Positions 22,245 to 30,446 of a stretch of DNA of 32,193 bases are shown piece after piece. How positions within the stretch are numbered: position 1 is the first letter of the stretch; each line of letters starts with the position of its first letter. Source of the stretch: Microseira wollei NIES-4236 (GTDB lineage Bacteria > Cyanobacteriota > Cyanobacteriia > Cyanobacteriales > Aerosakkonemataceae); assembly GCF_020521235.1 (NCBI RefSeq), contig NZ_BLAY01000120.1, forward strand, positions 1 through 32,193. The letters run 5' to 3'. A program made the position numbers and the translations under genes. A model generated the notes under the pieces. It was not told the origin of the DNA and made no database searches. It saw nothing but the letters and a program-made list of their open reading frames with translations.

Positions 22245-23442
22245 CAGTTCGGTTTTGGATTTCCTCTCGTTCCTTTGGCTCTGCCTGGGAACGCAGATCC
22301 TTTGGCTCTGCCTCCCTATAGCTAGGAGGCAGAGCCTCTAGGCAGGCATTCCCAGGCTCTGCCTGGGAATGAGTTCTCTCCGCGTAAGAGCGTAAGAGCG
22401 TAAGAGCGTCTTCTTCCCCTGCTACTCGGTTAAAGGCAGCGAGTAAAGTTTTGATTTCTTCGTCGCGACCGTAGAGCTTTTCTGGAATAATGAACCGCTG
22501 CGATATATCGCGTTTTCCTAATTCAAAATCATCGATATTACCAGTTTTTTTCCATCCAGCTATGCAAGTTTCTATGTCAGATTTTAACCCCAAAGCACTT
22601 TGATAGCGTTCTTCGGCATTTTTCGCCATCAATTTGCTGATAATTTGCGATAAAATAGGTGGTATATTGGGGTTTAAACTGCTAAGGCATGGGGGTTCTT
22701 TGGCAATATGACAGTGGACTAATTCCATCGGGTCATCTGAGGTGAAAGGCAACTTTCCCGTCAGGAGTTCAAAGAAAGTCACCCCCAAAGAATAAAAGTC
22801 ACTGCGGTAATCAATACCCCTGTTCATGCGTCCGGTTTGTTCGGGAGAGAGGTAAGCAAGCGTTCCTTCAAGGACGTTGGGACTGGTGATAGTTTGGGTT
22901 TCTCTCGGCAACAGAGAGGAAATGCTGAAGTCGATGAGTTTAACTTGTTTGGTGTGGGGGTTAATTAAAATATTGGCGGGTTTGATGTCTTGGTGAATCA
23001 CCCGGTAGCGATACAATCCATCTAAGGTCGAAACAATTTGCAGCGCAATCGGCAAAAATTCAGCAATGGGTAATGGAGTTTCCAGACAAAGCTGTGGGAA
23101 CGAGGTAATCGGTAATGTTTTGGATTTTGTTTGCTCTATTGCTGCCAATAAGACAGCATATTCTTTGAGGGAGATACCGCCAAAGTCCTCCATCACTATG
23201 GCGTAACCGTTGCCATAGGTTTCCAAACTGTAGGGACGAACCACTCCCGGTAGGTCGAGGTTTTTGGCAATGGTGTATTGATTGCGGAATTGCAGCAATT
23301 CGGTGAAGCTGGGATAGGGATTCTTGAGGATTTTGACGATCGCCGGTTGTTGGTCGGACTCTCGCAAACCTCGATAAACAAGCGTTCTGGAACCGTTGTA
23401 GATTTGTTCGCTAATCTGATAACCGGGAAAACTGATCGACAT
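22213..23442 (-). CDS. Ser/Thr protein kinase domain (5' part of the split fusion)
   Basis: Hanks-type kinase of 409 aa. The ATP-anchoring Lys is K37 (AIVKIL), the catalytic loop is HQDIKPANILIN (D152), and the metal-binding Asp is D171 in LIDFSISS (DFS replaces DFG, which is usual in this fusion family). LSPEQTGRMNRGIDYRSDFYSLGVTFFELLTG forms the activation/F-helix region. After residue ~300 comes the ISQRFIIPEKLYGRDEEIKTLLAAFNRVAG linker that normally leads into the ATPase domain. The frame then enters a repeat (codons for LRSQAEPKERE) and ends at a TAA 17 codons later, overlapping the ATPase ORF by 32 nt in another frame. ATG 23442 suits the kinase N-terminus. Together the two ORFs equal one ~1,800-aa protein. 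Confidence 0.88.
   Translation of the reverse strand: MSISFPGYQISEQIYNGSRTLVYRGLRESDQQPAIVKILKNPYPSFTELLQFRNQYTIAKNLDLPGVVRPYSLETYGNGYAIVMEDFGGISLKEYAVLLAAIEQTKSKTLPITSFPQLCLETPLPIAEFLPIALQIVSTLDGLYRYRVIHQDIKPANILINPHTKQVKLIDFSISSLLPRETQTITSPNVLEGTLAYLSPEQTGRMNRGIDYRSDFYSLGVTFFELLTGKLPFTSDDPMELVHCHIAKEPPCLSSLNPNIPPILSQIISKLMAKNAEERYQSALGLKSDIETCIAGWKKTGNIDDFELGKRDISQRFIIPEKLYGRDEEIKTLLAAFNRVAGEEDALTLLRSYAERTHSQAEPGNACLEALPPSYREAEPKDLRSQAEPKEREEIQNRTDAGGRIFWDW
22257..22406. repeat. Repeat cluster at the kinase-ATPase junction
   Basis: Perfect stem GGCTCTGCCTCC / GGAGGCAGAGCC (22304-22315 / 22325-22336) and perfect stem CATTCCCAGGC / GCCTGGGAATG (22347-22357 / 22361-22371), then three tandem copies of the octamer CGTAAGAG (22383-22406). 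The cluster lies exactly where the kinase and ATPase reading frames part company. Confidence 0.85.
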
Positions 23443-23867
23443 AGCTGGTAATATCTTCGCCTTGAGACTGCTTAGATTTATTTTGCCCGGTAGTTGCTAA
23501 AAATGCTCAGATCTGTTACGTCTCTACAAACTTTCGTAGTCTGGACAAGAGTCGTGACTCAAAAACCGCTCAACTCATTTGGCAAAACACCCACCAGATA
23601 CACCAAATCTTCTACGGCGATGTTCTGGAGAAATCACTGCTGGTGGTTGCGGTAAAGCTGCCAACCATTGCTTAACTGGCATTGTAGGACTTGGCGGGGA
23701 CTCTTGCGGCGCTTTGAGTTGAATAATTGCTCGCTTGCTAATGGCTAATTGCTAATTGCTAATTAACCCAAGTTGCTAGTTACATCCAAGGACACACTGA
23801 TAATAGCACTCTCATCGGGAGCCTTTTAACCAGTAGCAATTAGCCATTAGCCATGAGCAATTACCAA
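23443..23867. other. Intergenic region upstream of kinase gene
   Basis: No gene recognised. A short plus-strand open stretch (about 23540-23675, ending VAVKLPTIA) looks protein-like but has no start or known motif. The right part is heptad element copy C. The kinase promoter should lie within about 100 nt of 23442 but is not obvious. Confidence 0.45.
23737..23851. repeat. Palindromic heptad element, copy C
   Basis: A 17-bp perfect inverted repeat (23737-23753 / 23835-23851; GCTAATGGCTAATTGCT) with extra TTGCTAA heptads. The conserved end CAAGTTGCTAGTTA lies at 23769-23782, inside rather than outside the stem, so the element is rearranged relative to copy D. It lies downstream of the SLH gene. 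Confidence 0.75.
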
Positions 23868-24563
23868 TTACCTCGTACTCCTAAAATATTCGCCTTCTAA
23901 GACAGGTGCGGGTGTCTTTTGTCGTTCTAAAAATTTACTCAAAGCGTAGGCCATATCCCCCCGCGTCATGGGATTTAGCGGGTTAATATTTCCTCGGTCA
24001 TCGAGCTTGACAAAACCTTCATAAAGTGCTGTTGCCATTGATTTTTTAGCCCAATCGGGGATTTGTGCTGAATCGGGATAATCGGATAAAATTCTAGTCA
24101 CCGTTTGATCGGGAAACTGAAATACCCCATAAGCTTGAGCAAAAATAGCCAAAGCTTCGGCGCGAGAAACTCGTTGGTTGGGGAAAAACATATTGTCGCG
24201 ATAGCCGCGCATAATGCCAGTTTTGAGAACAATTTGAATATCGTTAAATGCCCAGAAAGAAGGGGGGACATCTGGAACTGCAATCAAATTTTCCCTGGTG
24301 GCAGCGACTCGTTTATTTAGCTCAAAAGCTTTGACTAAAATAGAGGCAAGTTCGGCGCGACTGACCAGGCGTTCGGGATAAAACTGTCCATCAGGGTAAT
24401 TCGTCATCAATCTAGCCGCCAAAACCCGTTGTATGGGGTCGGCGGGGAGGGTGGAATCGGGTTGTGCTGGAGATTGAGCGCTCGCTGCGGGCGTCCACAA
24501 GACAATCCCTGGTAAACCTTGAAGCAAAACCAAAAGAGAAACCGTACTAAGAAACTGACCCAT
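23868..24563 (-). CDS. Secreted SLH-domain protein
   Basis: A surface-layer-homology protein of 231 aa from ATG 24563 (a TTG two codons upstream is also in frame). The signal peptide runs to about LWTPAASAQS. Three SLH modules follow. The first is DPIQRVLAARLMTNYPDGQFYPERLVSRAELASILVKAF, the second FWAFNDIQIVLKTGIMRGYRDNMFFPNQRVSRAEALAIFAQAY, and the third PDWAKKSMATALYEGFVKL ending NPLNPMTRGDMAYALSKFLERQ. SLH domains bind secondary cell-wall polymers or peptidoglycan, so it is probably an envelope-anchored protein. No other domain or porin barrel is present, so it may be an accessory envelope protein. GCGGGG lies upstream of the start. Confidence 0.88.
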   Translation of the reverse strand: MGQFLSTVSLLVLLQGLPGIVLWTPAASAQSPAQPDSTLPADPIQRVLAARLMTNYPDGQFYPERLVSRAELASILVKAFELNKRVAATRENLIAVPDVPPSFWAFNDIQIVLKTGIMRGYRDNMFFPNQRVSRAEALAIFAQAYGVFQFPDQTVTRILSDYPDSAQIPDWAKKSMATALYEGFVKLDDRGNINPLNPMTRGDMAYALSKFLERQKTPAPVLEGEYFRSTR

Positions 24564-24753
24564 AGTCAAACCCCGCTACTAACCAGTTATTCTGACTTCT
24601 CTAACCCCATCCCTGTTTCCAAAGGAAACAAAAACTATAGGTGAGGTCGTCAGTAATTATTGTAGAAAATCGCCTTTCAAGGGTTAAAAATAGTTTTTTC
24701 GCCCCCGCCGGTTAGGAAATCAGCGCCAGTTAGCTATATCTAGGACTTCCCAC

Positions 24754-25893
24754 ATGGATAAGCTAAAATCTACAATCGACTCAACAGACCAGCAAGCAAG
24801 GGAGACTGCCAACTTGATCGCCTCTAACGAAACGCAAATTAAGAGCGAACCGATGCCAATCGTCACAGACCCGGAGATCATCAACCAGGTCATGATTAGC
24901 AAGCTCAACACGCGCATATATCCCCGTGGCGAACTGATAATGCCTTGCGTTCCAGCGATGCTAGAACATTACATGGAGCGACTAAAGGTGCTGTTCCAAA
25001 CCCTTGGCAGACCCTTCTCTGGCGACGAACTGATTCAGTTGCGCGAACTGCTGGCGCGCCGGTTAAAAGAAGGATATGAAGCTTCACCTCATTCCAACCT
25101 AGTTTTGCGCTACGAACCCGCCAAAGCGCCGCAAACCGGGTTAGCGTGCAATCTTTCTACCGTCGTTTCTTCGGTTGCCGAGCAGTATAAAACCTGGGTG
25201 GATAACCGAAAACCCCCCCTATTCGGTTCCCATCCAGATGCTAAAGTGATGGCAACTGTTGCCGAATTGAAGGCAGATCCGGCAAAAACCCCCATTTTAG
25301 ACGTGGGTGCTGGAACTGGAAGAAACACCTTACCCCTAGCTAGACTTGGGTATTTGGTTCATGCGATCGAGTTAACCCCCGAATTTGTGCAGCAAATACA
25401 AACCACTGCCGAAGCAGAAGGGTTACCCGTCGTCGTCACCCAAGGAAATATCCTCGATCCGATGGTGCGGATGCGTCCCGCACACTACAAAATGGCAGTC
25501 GTCGCTGAGGTGATTTCCCACTTTCGCGATGCGGATCAGCTGCGACTGTTGATGGCAAAAATGTGCGATGTGATTCGGTCGGGTGGATTGTTGTTGTTTA
25601 ATACTTTCTTAGCCGTCGATGGATACGAACCAGATGCCGCAGTGCGAGAAATGTCACAAATTGCTTGGTCTACGATTTTCACCCGCGCCGAACTGGCATC
25701 GGCAATGGAAGATTTACCCTTAGAATTAATATCCGACGATCCCGTATTTGAATACGAAAAACAAAATTTACCGCCGGAAGCATGGCCCCCGACGGGATGG
25801 TTTAATAATTGGGCAACGGGACGCGATTTATTCCCCCTCGCCGAACAACAACCGCCGATGGAATTGCGGTGGATTTTGTGCAAGCGCCTTTGA
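24754..25893 (+). CDS. Class I SAM-dependent methyltransferase
   Basis: A 379-aa protein. The N-terminal ~170 residues are a helical extension conserved in appearance but unassigned (MPCVPAMLEHYMERLKVLFQ, RPFSGDELIQLRELLARRLKEGY). The Rossmann methyltransferase domain follows, with the SAM-binding motif ILDVGAGTGRNTLPLARLGY, an acidic residue at the end of strand 2 (HAIELTPEF), motif II-like MAVVAEVISHFRDADQLRLL and the post-motif RSGGLLLFNTFLA. It resembles TehB-like and other small-molecule methyltransferases, but the substrate is unknown. It is a single gene, divergent from the SLH gene and convergent with the isoaspartyl peptidase, with a long hairpin between them. Confidence 0.8.
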   Translation: MDKLKSTIDSTDQQARETANLIASNETQIKSEPMPIVTDPEIINQVMISKLNTRIYPRGELIMPCVPAMLEHYMERLKVLFQTLGRPFSGDELIQLRELLARRLKEGYEASPHSNLVLRYEPAKAPQTGLACNLSTVVSSVAEQYKTWVDNRKPPLFGSHPDAKVMATVAELKADPAKTPILDVGAGTGRNTLPLARLGYLVHAIELTPEFVQQIQTTAEAEGLPVVVTQGNILDPMVRMRPAHYKMAVVAEVISHFRDADQLRLLMAKMCDVIRSGGLLLFNTFLAVDGYEPDAAVREMSQIAWSTIFTRAELASAMEDLPLELISDDPVFEYEKQNLPPEAWPPTGWFNNWATGRDLFPLAEQQPPMELRWILCKRL

Positions 25894-25903
25894 ACGATTT
25901 AAG

Positions 25904-25972
25904 ATTTAAGATTGCAGATTGGAGATATTAGATTGGATTTAAATCTAATATCTCCAATCTAAAATCTTAAAT
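25904..25972. terminator. Long hairpin between convergent genes
   Basis: Arms 25904-25934 and 25942-25972 are complementary at 29 of 31 positions around a 7-nt loop. The arm begins ATTTAAGATTGCAGATTGG. The right arm ends directly before the stop codon of the isoaspartyl peptidase gene. It probably terminates transcription both ways; a half copy lies at about 5699-5737. Confidence 0.8.
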
Positions 25973-26899
25973 TCATTCGAGGGTATCGCCCATTTTTTCC
26001 CCATCGTGGTAGGCGGCGAAGAGGACTTCGCTGGTTTTGCCGTAAGCGATCGCACCCGTCGAATCAATTCCAATTGCCCCTAAATCCCTTCCGTTAGCAC
26101 GCGCTTCGCCGATACTACGCTCAAATGCCGCCCCTATTGACATCCCATCGGTGACTCGCACGACAATTTTTGCCGCCAAACACTCATCGATGATGTCTTC
26201 TCCAATACCCGTACAACTCACCGCTGCGTAGCGCGAGGCGTAATTCCCCGCAGGCATTGCCGAGTCGCTGACTCGCCCGATGCGCTCAAATCCTTTGCCC
26301 CCTGTAGAAGTGCCTGCGGCTAAATTTCCCATACAGTCGAGCGCTACTACACCAATCGTACCCCGGCGGGCGCTACCATCTGCTATCAGTTCTTTTTCGG
26401 CGACCACACCTGCCATTTCTTTGGTAAAATTAGCCTGGCGTTCCTGCATCCATTCCTGCAACCGAATATCAGTGAGGGGATTGTAGATGGGAATTTGCAG
26501 CTCGCGCAGCAGTTCGGCTGACCCAACATCCGATAAAACCCGATCCGCAGAAGTTTGTAAAGTGTCAGCTAAATGAATCGGATTTTGGACGCGGGAAACG
26601 TTGATTACACCGCTAAACCGCTGAGTCCGTCCATCCATTAAAGAAGCGCTCATGCGAATTTGACCGTCAGATTGCAGTACCGATCCAGTTCCGGCATTAA
26701 ACCGGGGATCGTCCTCTAACATGTGACAACCCCGCACGACGGCTTCTTTCGCACTCGCTCCCGATAACAATAGGGGGTATACTTCTTCCAAGACTTTATA
26801 GAGCGACCGACGGACTACCTCAACTCCACCTTTCCCTTTGAGCGAGCCACCAGCTCCCCCGTGGATAATCAGTTTAGGTTGTATCGTTTGATCTGACAT
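25973..26899 (-). CDS. Isoaspartyl peptidase / L-asparaginase (Ntn hydrolase)
   Basis: Plant-type asparaginase (Asparaginase_2) that removes isoaspartyl residues from dipeptides, such as those produced from cyanophycin, and can hydrolyse L-asparagine. The N-terminal LIIHGGAGG (10-18), DDPRFNAGTGSVLQ (63-76) and the autocleavage motif RRGTIGVVALD with nucleophile T181 are all present. TSTGGKGFERIGRVSDSAMPAGNYA forms the binding region. At 308 aa the length is normal. It should be made as a precursor that self-cleaves before T181. ATG 26899 fits the family start. In cyanobacteria this enzyme completes cyanophycin breakdown, but no cyanophycin genes are in this window. Confidence 0.92.
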   Translation of the reverse strand: MSDQTIQPKLIIHGGAGGSLKGKGGVEVVRRSLYKVLEEVYPLLLSGASAKEAVVRGCHMLEDDPRFNAGTGSVLQSDGQIRMSASLMDGRTQRFSGVINVSRVQNPIHLADTLQTSADRVLSDVGSAELLRELQIPIYNPLTDIRLQEWMQERQANFTKEMAGVVAEKELIADGSARRGTIGVVALDCMGNLAAGTSTGGKGFERIGRVSDSAMPAGNYASRYAAVSCTGIGEDIIDECLAAKIVVRVTDGMSIGAAFERSIGEARANGRDLGAIGIDSTGAIAYGKTSEVLFAAYHDGEKMGDTLE

Positions 26900-27036
26900 T
26901 TAGTTTTGATTCCTTAAACAAGTAACAACTAGCTGCATCGTCGATTAGACTTCTGCAAAAAACAAACTCTTTGGCAGGCAGGATGCCTACCCCACAAGAG
27001 TTTTTGCAGAGAGCTATTGCCAGTAGTCAACACTGA

Positions 27037-27195
27037 CTACTGACGGCTGACCGATGACCGACGACGGCGGCAGCGTTCTGAGCAGTATTTAACATCATGC
27101 CAGCAATCTTCCCATTTCTGGCGCCAGGTGAAGGGACGTTGACAGACAGGGCAAATTTTTGTGGGTAAATCGGATTTAGAACGTTGACGCGGCAT
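27037..27195 (-). CDS. DUF2256 small zinc-finger-like protein
   Basis: A 52-aa protein not obvious from length-based gene calling. It starts [20 protein letters not shown] and continues [23 protein letters not shown]. The two CxxC-type pairs (C15/C18 and C38/C42, with C31 between) suggest a zinc site. This matches DUF2256, a small conserved family of unknown function often sited near photolyase/cryptochrome-type genes; none is in view here. It is divergent from the RNA methyltransferase gene, with start codons about 60 nt apart. It stops at TAG 27037-27039. Confidence 0.88.
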   Translation of the reverse strand: MPRQRSKSDLPTKICPVCQRPFTWRQKWEDCWHDVKYCSERCRRRRSSVSRQ

Positions 27196-27257
27196 GTTAA
27201 TTTAACGATACCTATTGTGTATCTTTGATTGTAAAGAAGTCCCGCCCTGGAACAGTT

Positions 27258-28208
27258 ATGGATGAAACGTCCTTGGACGAGGTGCGGATAGTGTTAGTGC
27301 AACCAATTGGTCCATTAAATGTGGGATCGGTGGCGCGTGGGATGAAAAATATGGGGCTGCGCCATCTGGTTTTGGTCGAGCCTTTATGCGATTATTTGGG
27401 GGAACAAGCAAGGCTAATGGCAGTACACGCGCAAGACCTGTTGGCAGCAGCAAGGGTAGTCGCGACCTTGCCGGAAGCGTTGGCAGGGTGTACAAAAGCG
27501 ATCGCTACCACATCGGTTGAGCGCTCGCGGTCGATTCAACTGGAAAATCCCAGAACCGCTTTACCCTGGTTGCTGCAAGCAGGTCCATCCGCCTTAATTT
27601 TCGGTTCGGAAGATCGCGGTTTAAGCAACGACGAACTCAAATACGCCCAGCGATTTGTCCGCATTCCCTCCAGCGATGCCTATCATTCGTTAAATTTGGC
27701 TCAAGCTGTCGCTGTTTGCTGTTACGAGCTGTATCAGTCAGCCATCAGCCAAGACGAGGCTTTCGGGGAAAATGCGCCTGGGTCGATGATGAACGAACTT
27801 TCTTCCTTATCTTCCCCCCACCCCCCCCTAAAAAAAGGGGAGTCTCTGGAAAAGGATTTAGTTAGTCGGGGGATTGAGGGGGGTGTTCCATTAGAAGCTT
27901 TAGAGCAGTACTATGAACATTTAGAAGCCGTGCTGTTAAAAATCGGTTATCTTTATCCCCACACAGCAGCCAGCCGCATGGCAAAATTCCGACTTCTGTT
28001 TAATCGCACCCAGCTATCTACTCAAGAGGTGGCAATGCTGCGAGGTATTCTCAGCCAGGTGGAATGGGCGATTTGTAATGGTGCTGCCACTCAAGTAAAA
28101 TCGGCTCAGTTGGAGGGCAGCTCAACTGCCGTTCAACCAGACACTAGGTTTGAAAGCAAAGCATCTCTATCGGGCATCGAGGATTCAGGAGAAGAAACCG
28201 ATCTGTAG
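27258..28208 (+). CDS. TrmH-family (SPOUT) RNA methyltransferase, group 1 (TrmJ-like)
   Basis: 2'-O-ribose RNA methyltransferase of the knotted SPOUT class; TrmJ relatives modify position 32 of tRNAs. Motif 1 is RIVLVQPIGPLNVGSVARGMKNMGL, motif 2 LIFGSEDRGLSNDEL and motif 3 VRIPSSDAYHSLNLAQAVAVCCYELYQ, all intact. The C-terminal helical part (YYEHLEAVLLKIGYLYPHTA, FRLLFNRTQLSTQEVAMLRGIL) follows an inserted repeat at about residues 186-209 (SPHPPLKKGES and SRGIEGGV). A polar tail of ~45 residues is added at the end. I chose ATG 27258 (GGAA upstream) over TTG 27225 because homology begins just after it. It is divergent from the DUF2256 gene. Confidence 0.88.
   Translation: MDETSLDEVRIVLVQPIGPLNVGSVARGMKNMGLRHLVLVEPLCDYLGEQARLMAVHAQDLLAAARVVATLPEALAGCTKAIATTSVERSRSIQLENPRTALPWLLQAGPSALIFGSEDRGLSNDELKYAQRFVRIPSSDAYHSLNLAQAVAVCCYELYQSAISQDEAFGENAPGSMMNELSSLSSPHPPLKKGESLEKDLVSRGIEGGVPLEALEQYYEHLEAVLLKIGYLYPHTAASRMAKFRLLFNRTQLSTQEVAMLRGILSQVEWAICNGAATQVKSAQLEGSSTAVQPDTRFESKASLSGIEDSGEETDL
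27812..27884. repeat. C/G-rich palindromic repeat inserted in the RNA methyltransferase gene
   Basis: CCCCCCACCCCCCCCTAAAA at the left and GGGGGATTGAGGGGGG at the right. It is the same family as 21444-21486 and keeps the frame open. It falls in the linker between the SPOUT core and the C-terminal helices. Confidence 0.75.
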
Positions 28209-28213
28209 TAACG

Positions 28214-28353
28214 CAAGTTGCTAGTTATAAACAAGGGCGTTGCTAATTGCTAATTGCTAATTGCTAATTGCTAATTGCTAATATAGGATTTTTACCAATT
28301 TCGCCATTAGCCATTAGCCATTAGCCGCTCCCAGAGAGATAACTAGCAACTTG
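28214..28353. repeat. Palindromic heptad element, copy D (most complete)
   Basis: Outer 15-bp perfect inverted repeat CAAGTTGCTAGTTAT (28214-28228) / ATAACTAGCAACTTG (28339-28353). Inside lie six perfect tandem TTGCTAA heptads (28240-28281) and, on the other side of a short AT-rich core, three AGCCATT heptads (about 28303-28326). It lies directly after the RNA methyltransferase stop. Confidence 0.85.
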
Positions 28354-28656
28354 AGTTAGTAGAGTTTGTTGGGATTGAAATATAGAACAACTGTGGTGCG
28401 ATTCAAGGAGCGATAGCGATAGCTTCACAAACAGTGGGCGATTAAATTGAGTCCGGGTCACGGGATGAAAAAGATCGGGGAGGTGATGTAGATGATGGGG
28501 ATGAGCAAGTAATATCCTTGCCACCTTCCCTGTCCTCCCCTCGTCCCCCCACCTTACCCACCTTCTCCATTTTTTGCTCGGGAAAGATGCCGTGACAAGT
28601 AAATTTTCCCTTCGAGTCCCTTTGTTTCCTTGTATTTGATTTGTGAGGTGTGCTTC
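28354..28656. other. Noncoding leader region of beta-lactamase-like gene
   Basis: No gene supported. It contains a pyrimidine-rich run (about 28519-28573, CCTCCCCTCGTCCCCCCACC). No clear promoter boxes were seen. The ribosome-binding GAGGTG at 28645-28650 serves the next gene. Confidence 0.5.
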
Positions 28657-30360
28657 GTGGCAAGCTCCGAAAAACACCTGACCCGCCGCCAGCGGCAACG
28701 GCAGCACAAACAGCAGCCGGTGTTGGGGCGTCAGGAAGTAGCCAGAACATCAACCGATGGATTGGGGTCGTCTCTACCAAGAAAAGCAGGCTGGCGCCGG
28801 TTGCGCCTGACGCAAAGCCAGTGGCAGCGCTTTCAGGGACAGTCGCGTTTGAATTGGTTGCGGCGACTGTTCGGTAAATCTGTTAGTTTGTCGCTGCCGG
28901 AAAAAAAGCCGAGCGTACGCTCCCGCCGCGCGGATCGTCCGGCGGTTAAATTATCCCCACCTGAAAAACCGCCCTCCCAGTCTCCAAGTGGCAGCAAGGT
29001 TGAACAAATATCTGCGGCGCGTCGCCGTCGGCAGTCTGCGGTTAAACCCTCAAGAGAGGTTGACACGCCGCCGCAAAAACCATCTCCCGGTGACACCTCG
29101 CCTCGCAGACGCCCCCAAAGCCAAATTCGCTCATCGGGTGCCAATAAATCCCCCAACCAGCCGCCGGAGCGCTCTACAACATCCAAACCAACAGCGGTCA
29201 GACCGTTGGGCAAACCCAAGCGGGGAGAAGGCTCCCCGCTTATTTACGGGACTCGCCTGCTCATATTGGGCATTGGCCTTGGGGTGGTGGTGGGTACGCT
29301 GCTGTCAATTGGAAACCCAACCAGCCACACTCGCCCCAGTGCTTCTCCCACAAATCAGTCATCCCAGATTAAGAAAGCGGTGGCATCAGAAAGTTTACCC
29401 GATGCTCCCTGGCCAAGCGAACTGCAAATATCGTCCCAGCAGAGTGAGGAAATCGCACCCCTGAAAGCGGAAATTACAGCGGCGTTGGAACAGTATCCCC
29501 AATTGACGCCTGGAGTATTTATCCTCGATCCGGATACGGATGCCTATTTCGACTTGAATGGGACTTCTGCGATCCCGTCTGCTAGCACGATCAAAATACC
29601 GATTTTGGTTGCCTTTTTCCAGGATGTGGATGCGGGCAAAATCCGCCTCGATGAGTTGCTAACGATGAAACCGCAATTTATTGCCACCGGCAGCGGCAAC
29701 ATGCAGCACAAGTTTCCGGGGTCGAGGTATACGGCCTGGGAAACCGCCACCAAAATGATTACGATTAGCGATAACACCGCAACAAATATGCTAATCGAGC
29801 GCTTAGGCGGTGGAGAAGCCCTCAATCAGCGGTTCCTTTCTTGGGGCTTGACGGCAACGGCGATCCGCAACCAACTCCCCGATGTAGAAGGAACAAACAC
29901 CACCAGCGCTAAGGATTTGGCGACTTTAATCGCTTTTGTTAACCAAGGAGATTTGCTGTCTAAACAGTCGCGCGATCGCTTGCTTTCGATCCTGCGGCGC
30001 ACCGAAAGAAATCACTTGCTGCCCCGTGGATTGGGCCCTGGTGCTACCATTGCCCACAAAACCGGCTATATTGGCGTCATGCTGGCAGATGCCGGTTTAA
30101 TCGAGCTACCCAATCGCAAGCGTTATATTGCAGCTGTGATGGTGAAACGCCCGCGCAATGACCCCAGGGCGGAAAAACTGATCCGCCAGATCTCTCGCAT
30201 TGCTTATCAACACTTCTCTAGAAAGCCGACCGCCTCTCCCCCAACTGTCTCTCAACCTACTGCCTCTGTGGATAATTCGATTATTTCTCCCATCGAACAG
30301 TTGGCAAATTCCCCGTCTGCTGTAGCGCGTCGTCAGCTGCAACTGCGCCGCGATGATTAA
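28657..30360 (+). CDS. Class A beta-lactamase-like serine hydrolase with basic disordered N-region and one TM
   Basis: The C-terminal ~300 residues form a class A beta-lactamase/transpeptidase-like domain. Nucleophile motif STIK within PSASTIKIP (S310, K313), SDN (371-373, ITISDNTATNML) and KTG (468-470, AHKTGYIG) are all intact. A glutamate in LPDVEGTNTTSAKDL sits where the omega-loop Glu is expected. Ahead of it are ~190 low-complexity basic, Pro/Ser-rich residues and one transmembrane helix (LLILGIGLGVVVGTLLSIG, about 203-221). This implies a cytoplasmic basic tail and a periplasmic catalytic domain. GTG 28657 is chosen because GAGGTG ends 6 nt before it; a TTG at 28630 has no such support. 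It could act on peptidoglycan or beta-lactams; the sequence does not decide. A ~40-aa Pro/Ser tail follows the domain. Confidence 0.85.
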   Translation: MASSEKHLTRRQRQRQHKQQPVLGRQEVARTSTDGLGSSLPRKAGWRRLRLTQSQWQRFQGQSRLNWLRRLFGKSVSLSLPEKKPSVRSRRADRPAVKLSPPEKPPSQSPSGSKVEQISAARRRRQSAVKPSREVDTPPQKPSPGDTSPRRRPQSQIRSSGANKSPNQPPERSTTSKPTAVRPLGKPKRGEGSPLIYGTRLLILGIGLGVVVGTLLSIGNPTSHTRPSASPTNQSSQIKKAVASESLPDAPWPSELQISSQQSEEIAPLKAEITAALEQYPQLTPGVFILDPDTDAYFDLNGTSAIPSASTIKIPILVAFFQDVDAGKIRLDELLTMKPQFIATGSGNMQHKFPGSRYTAWETATKMITISDNTATNMLIERLGGGEALNQRFLSWGLTATAIRNQLPDVEGTNTTSAKDLATLIAFVNQGDLLSKQSRDRLLSILRRTERNHLLPRGLGPGATIAHKTGYIGVMLADAGLIELPNRKRYIAAVMVKRPRNDPRAEKLIRQISRIAYQHFSRKPTASPPTVSQPTASVDNSIISPIEQLANSPSAVARRQLQLRRDD

Positions 30361-30446
30361 GGTGGGCAAAAATCGGGGGAGGAGCGGAAGATGTTCCGCT
30401 TCGGCAATAATTAGCCTAAACTTATCATTATATCACATCTTTTCCT

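Noticed and set aside
28240-28326. Possible CRISPR array (regular short repeats)
   Set aside because: The units are 7 bp with no spacers, so this is a tandem/palindromic repeat and not CRISPR.
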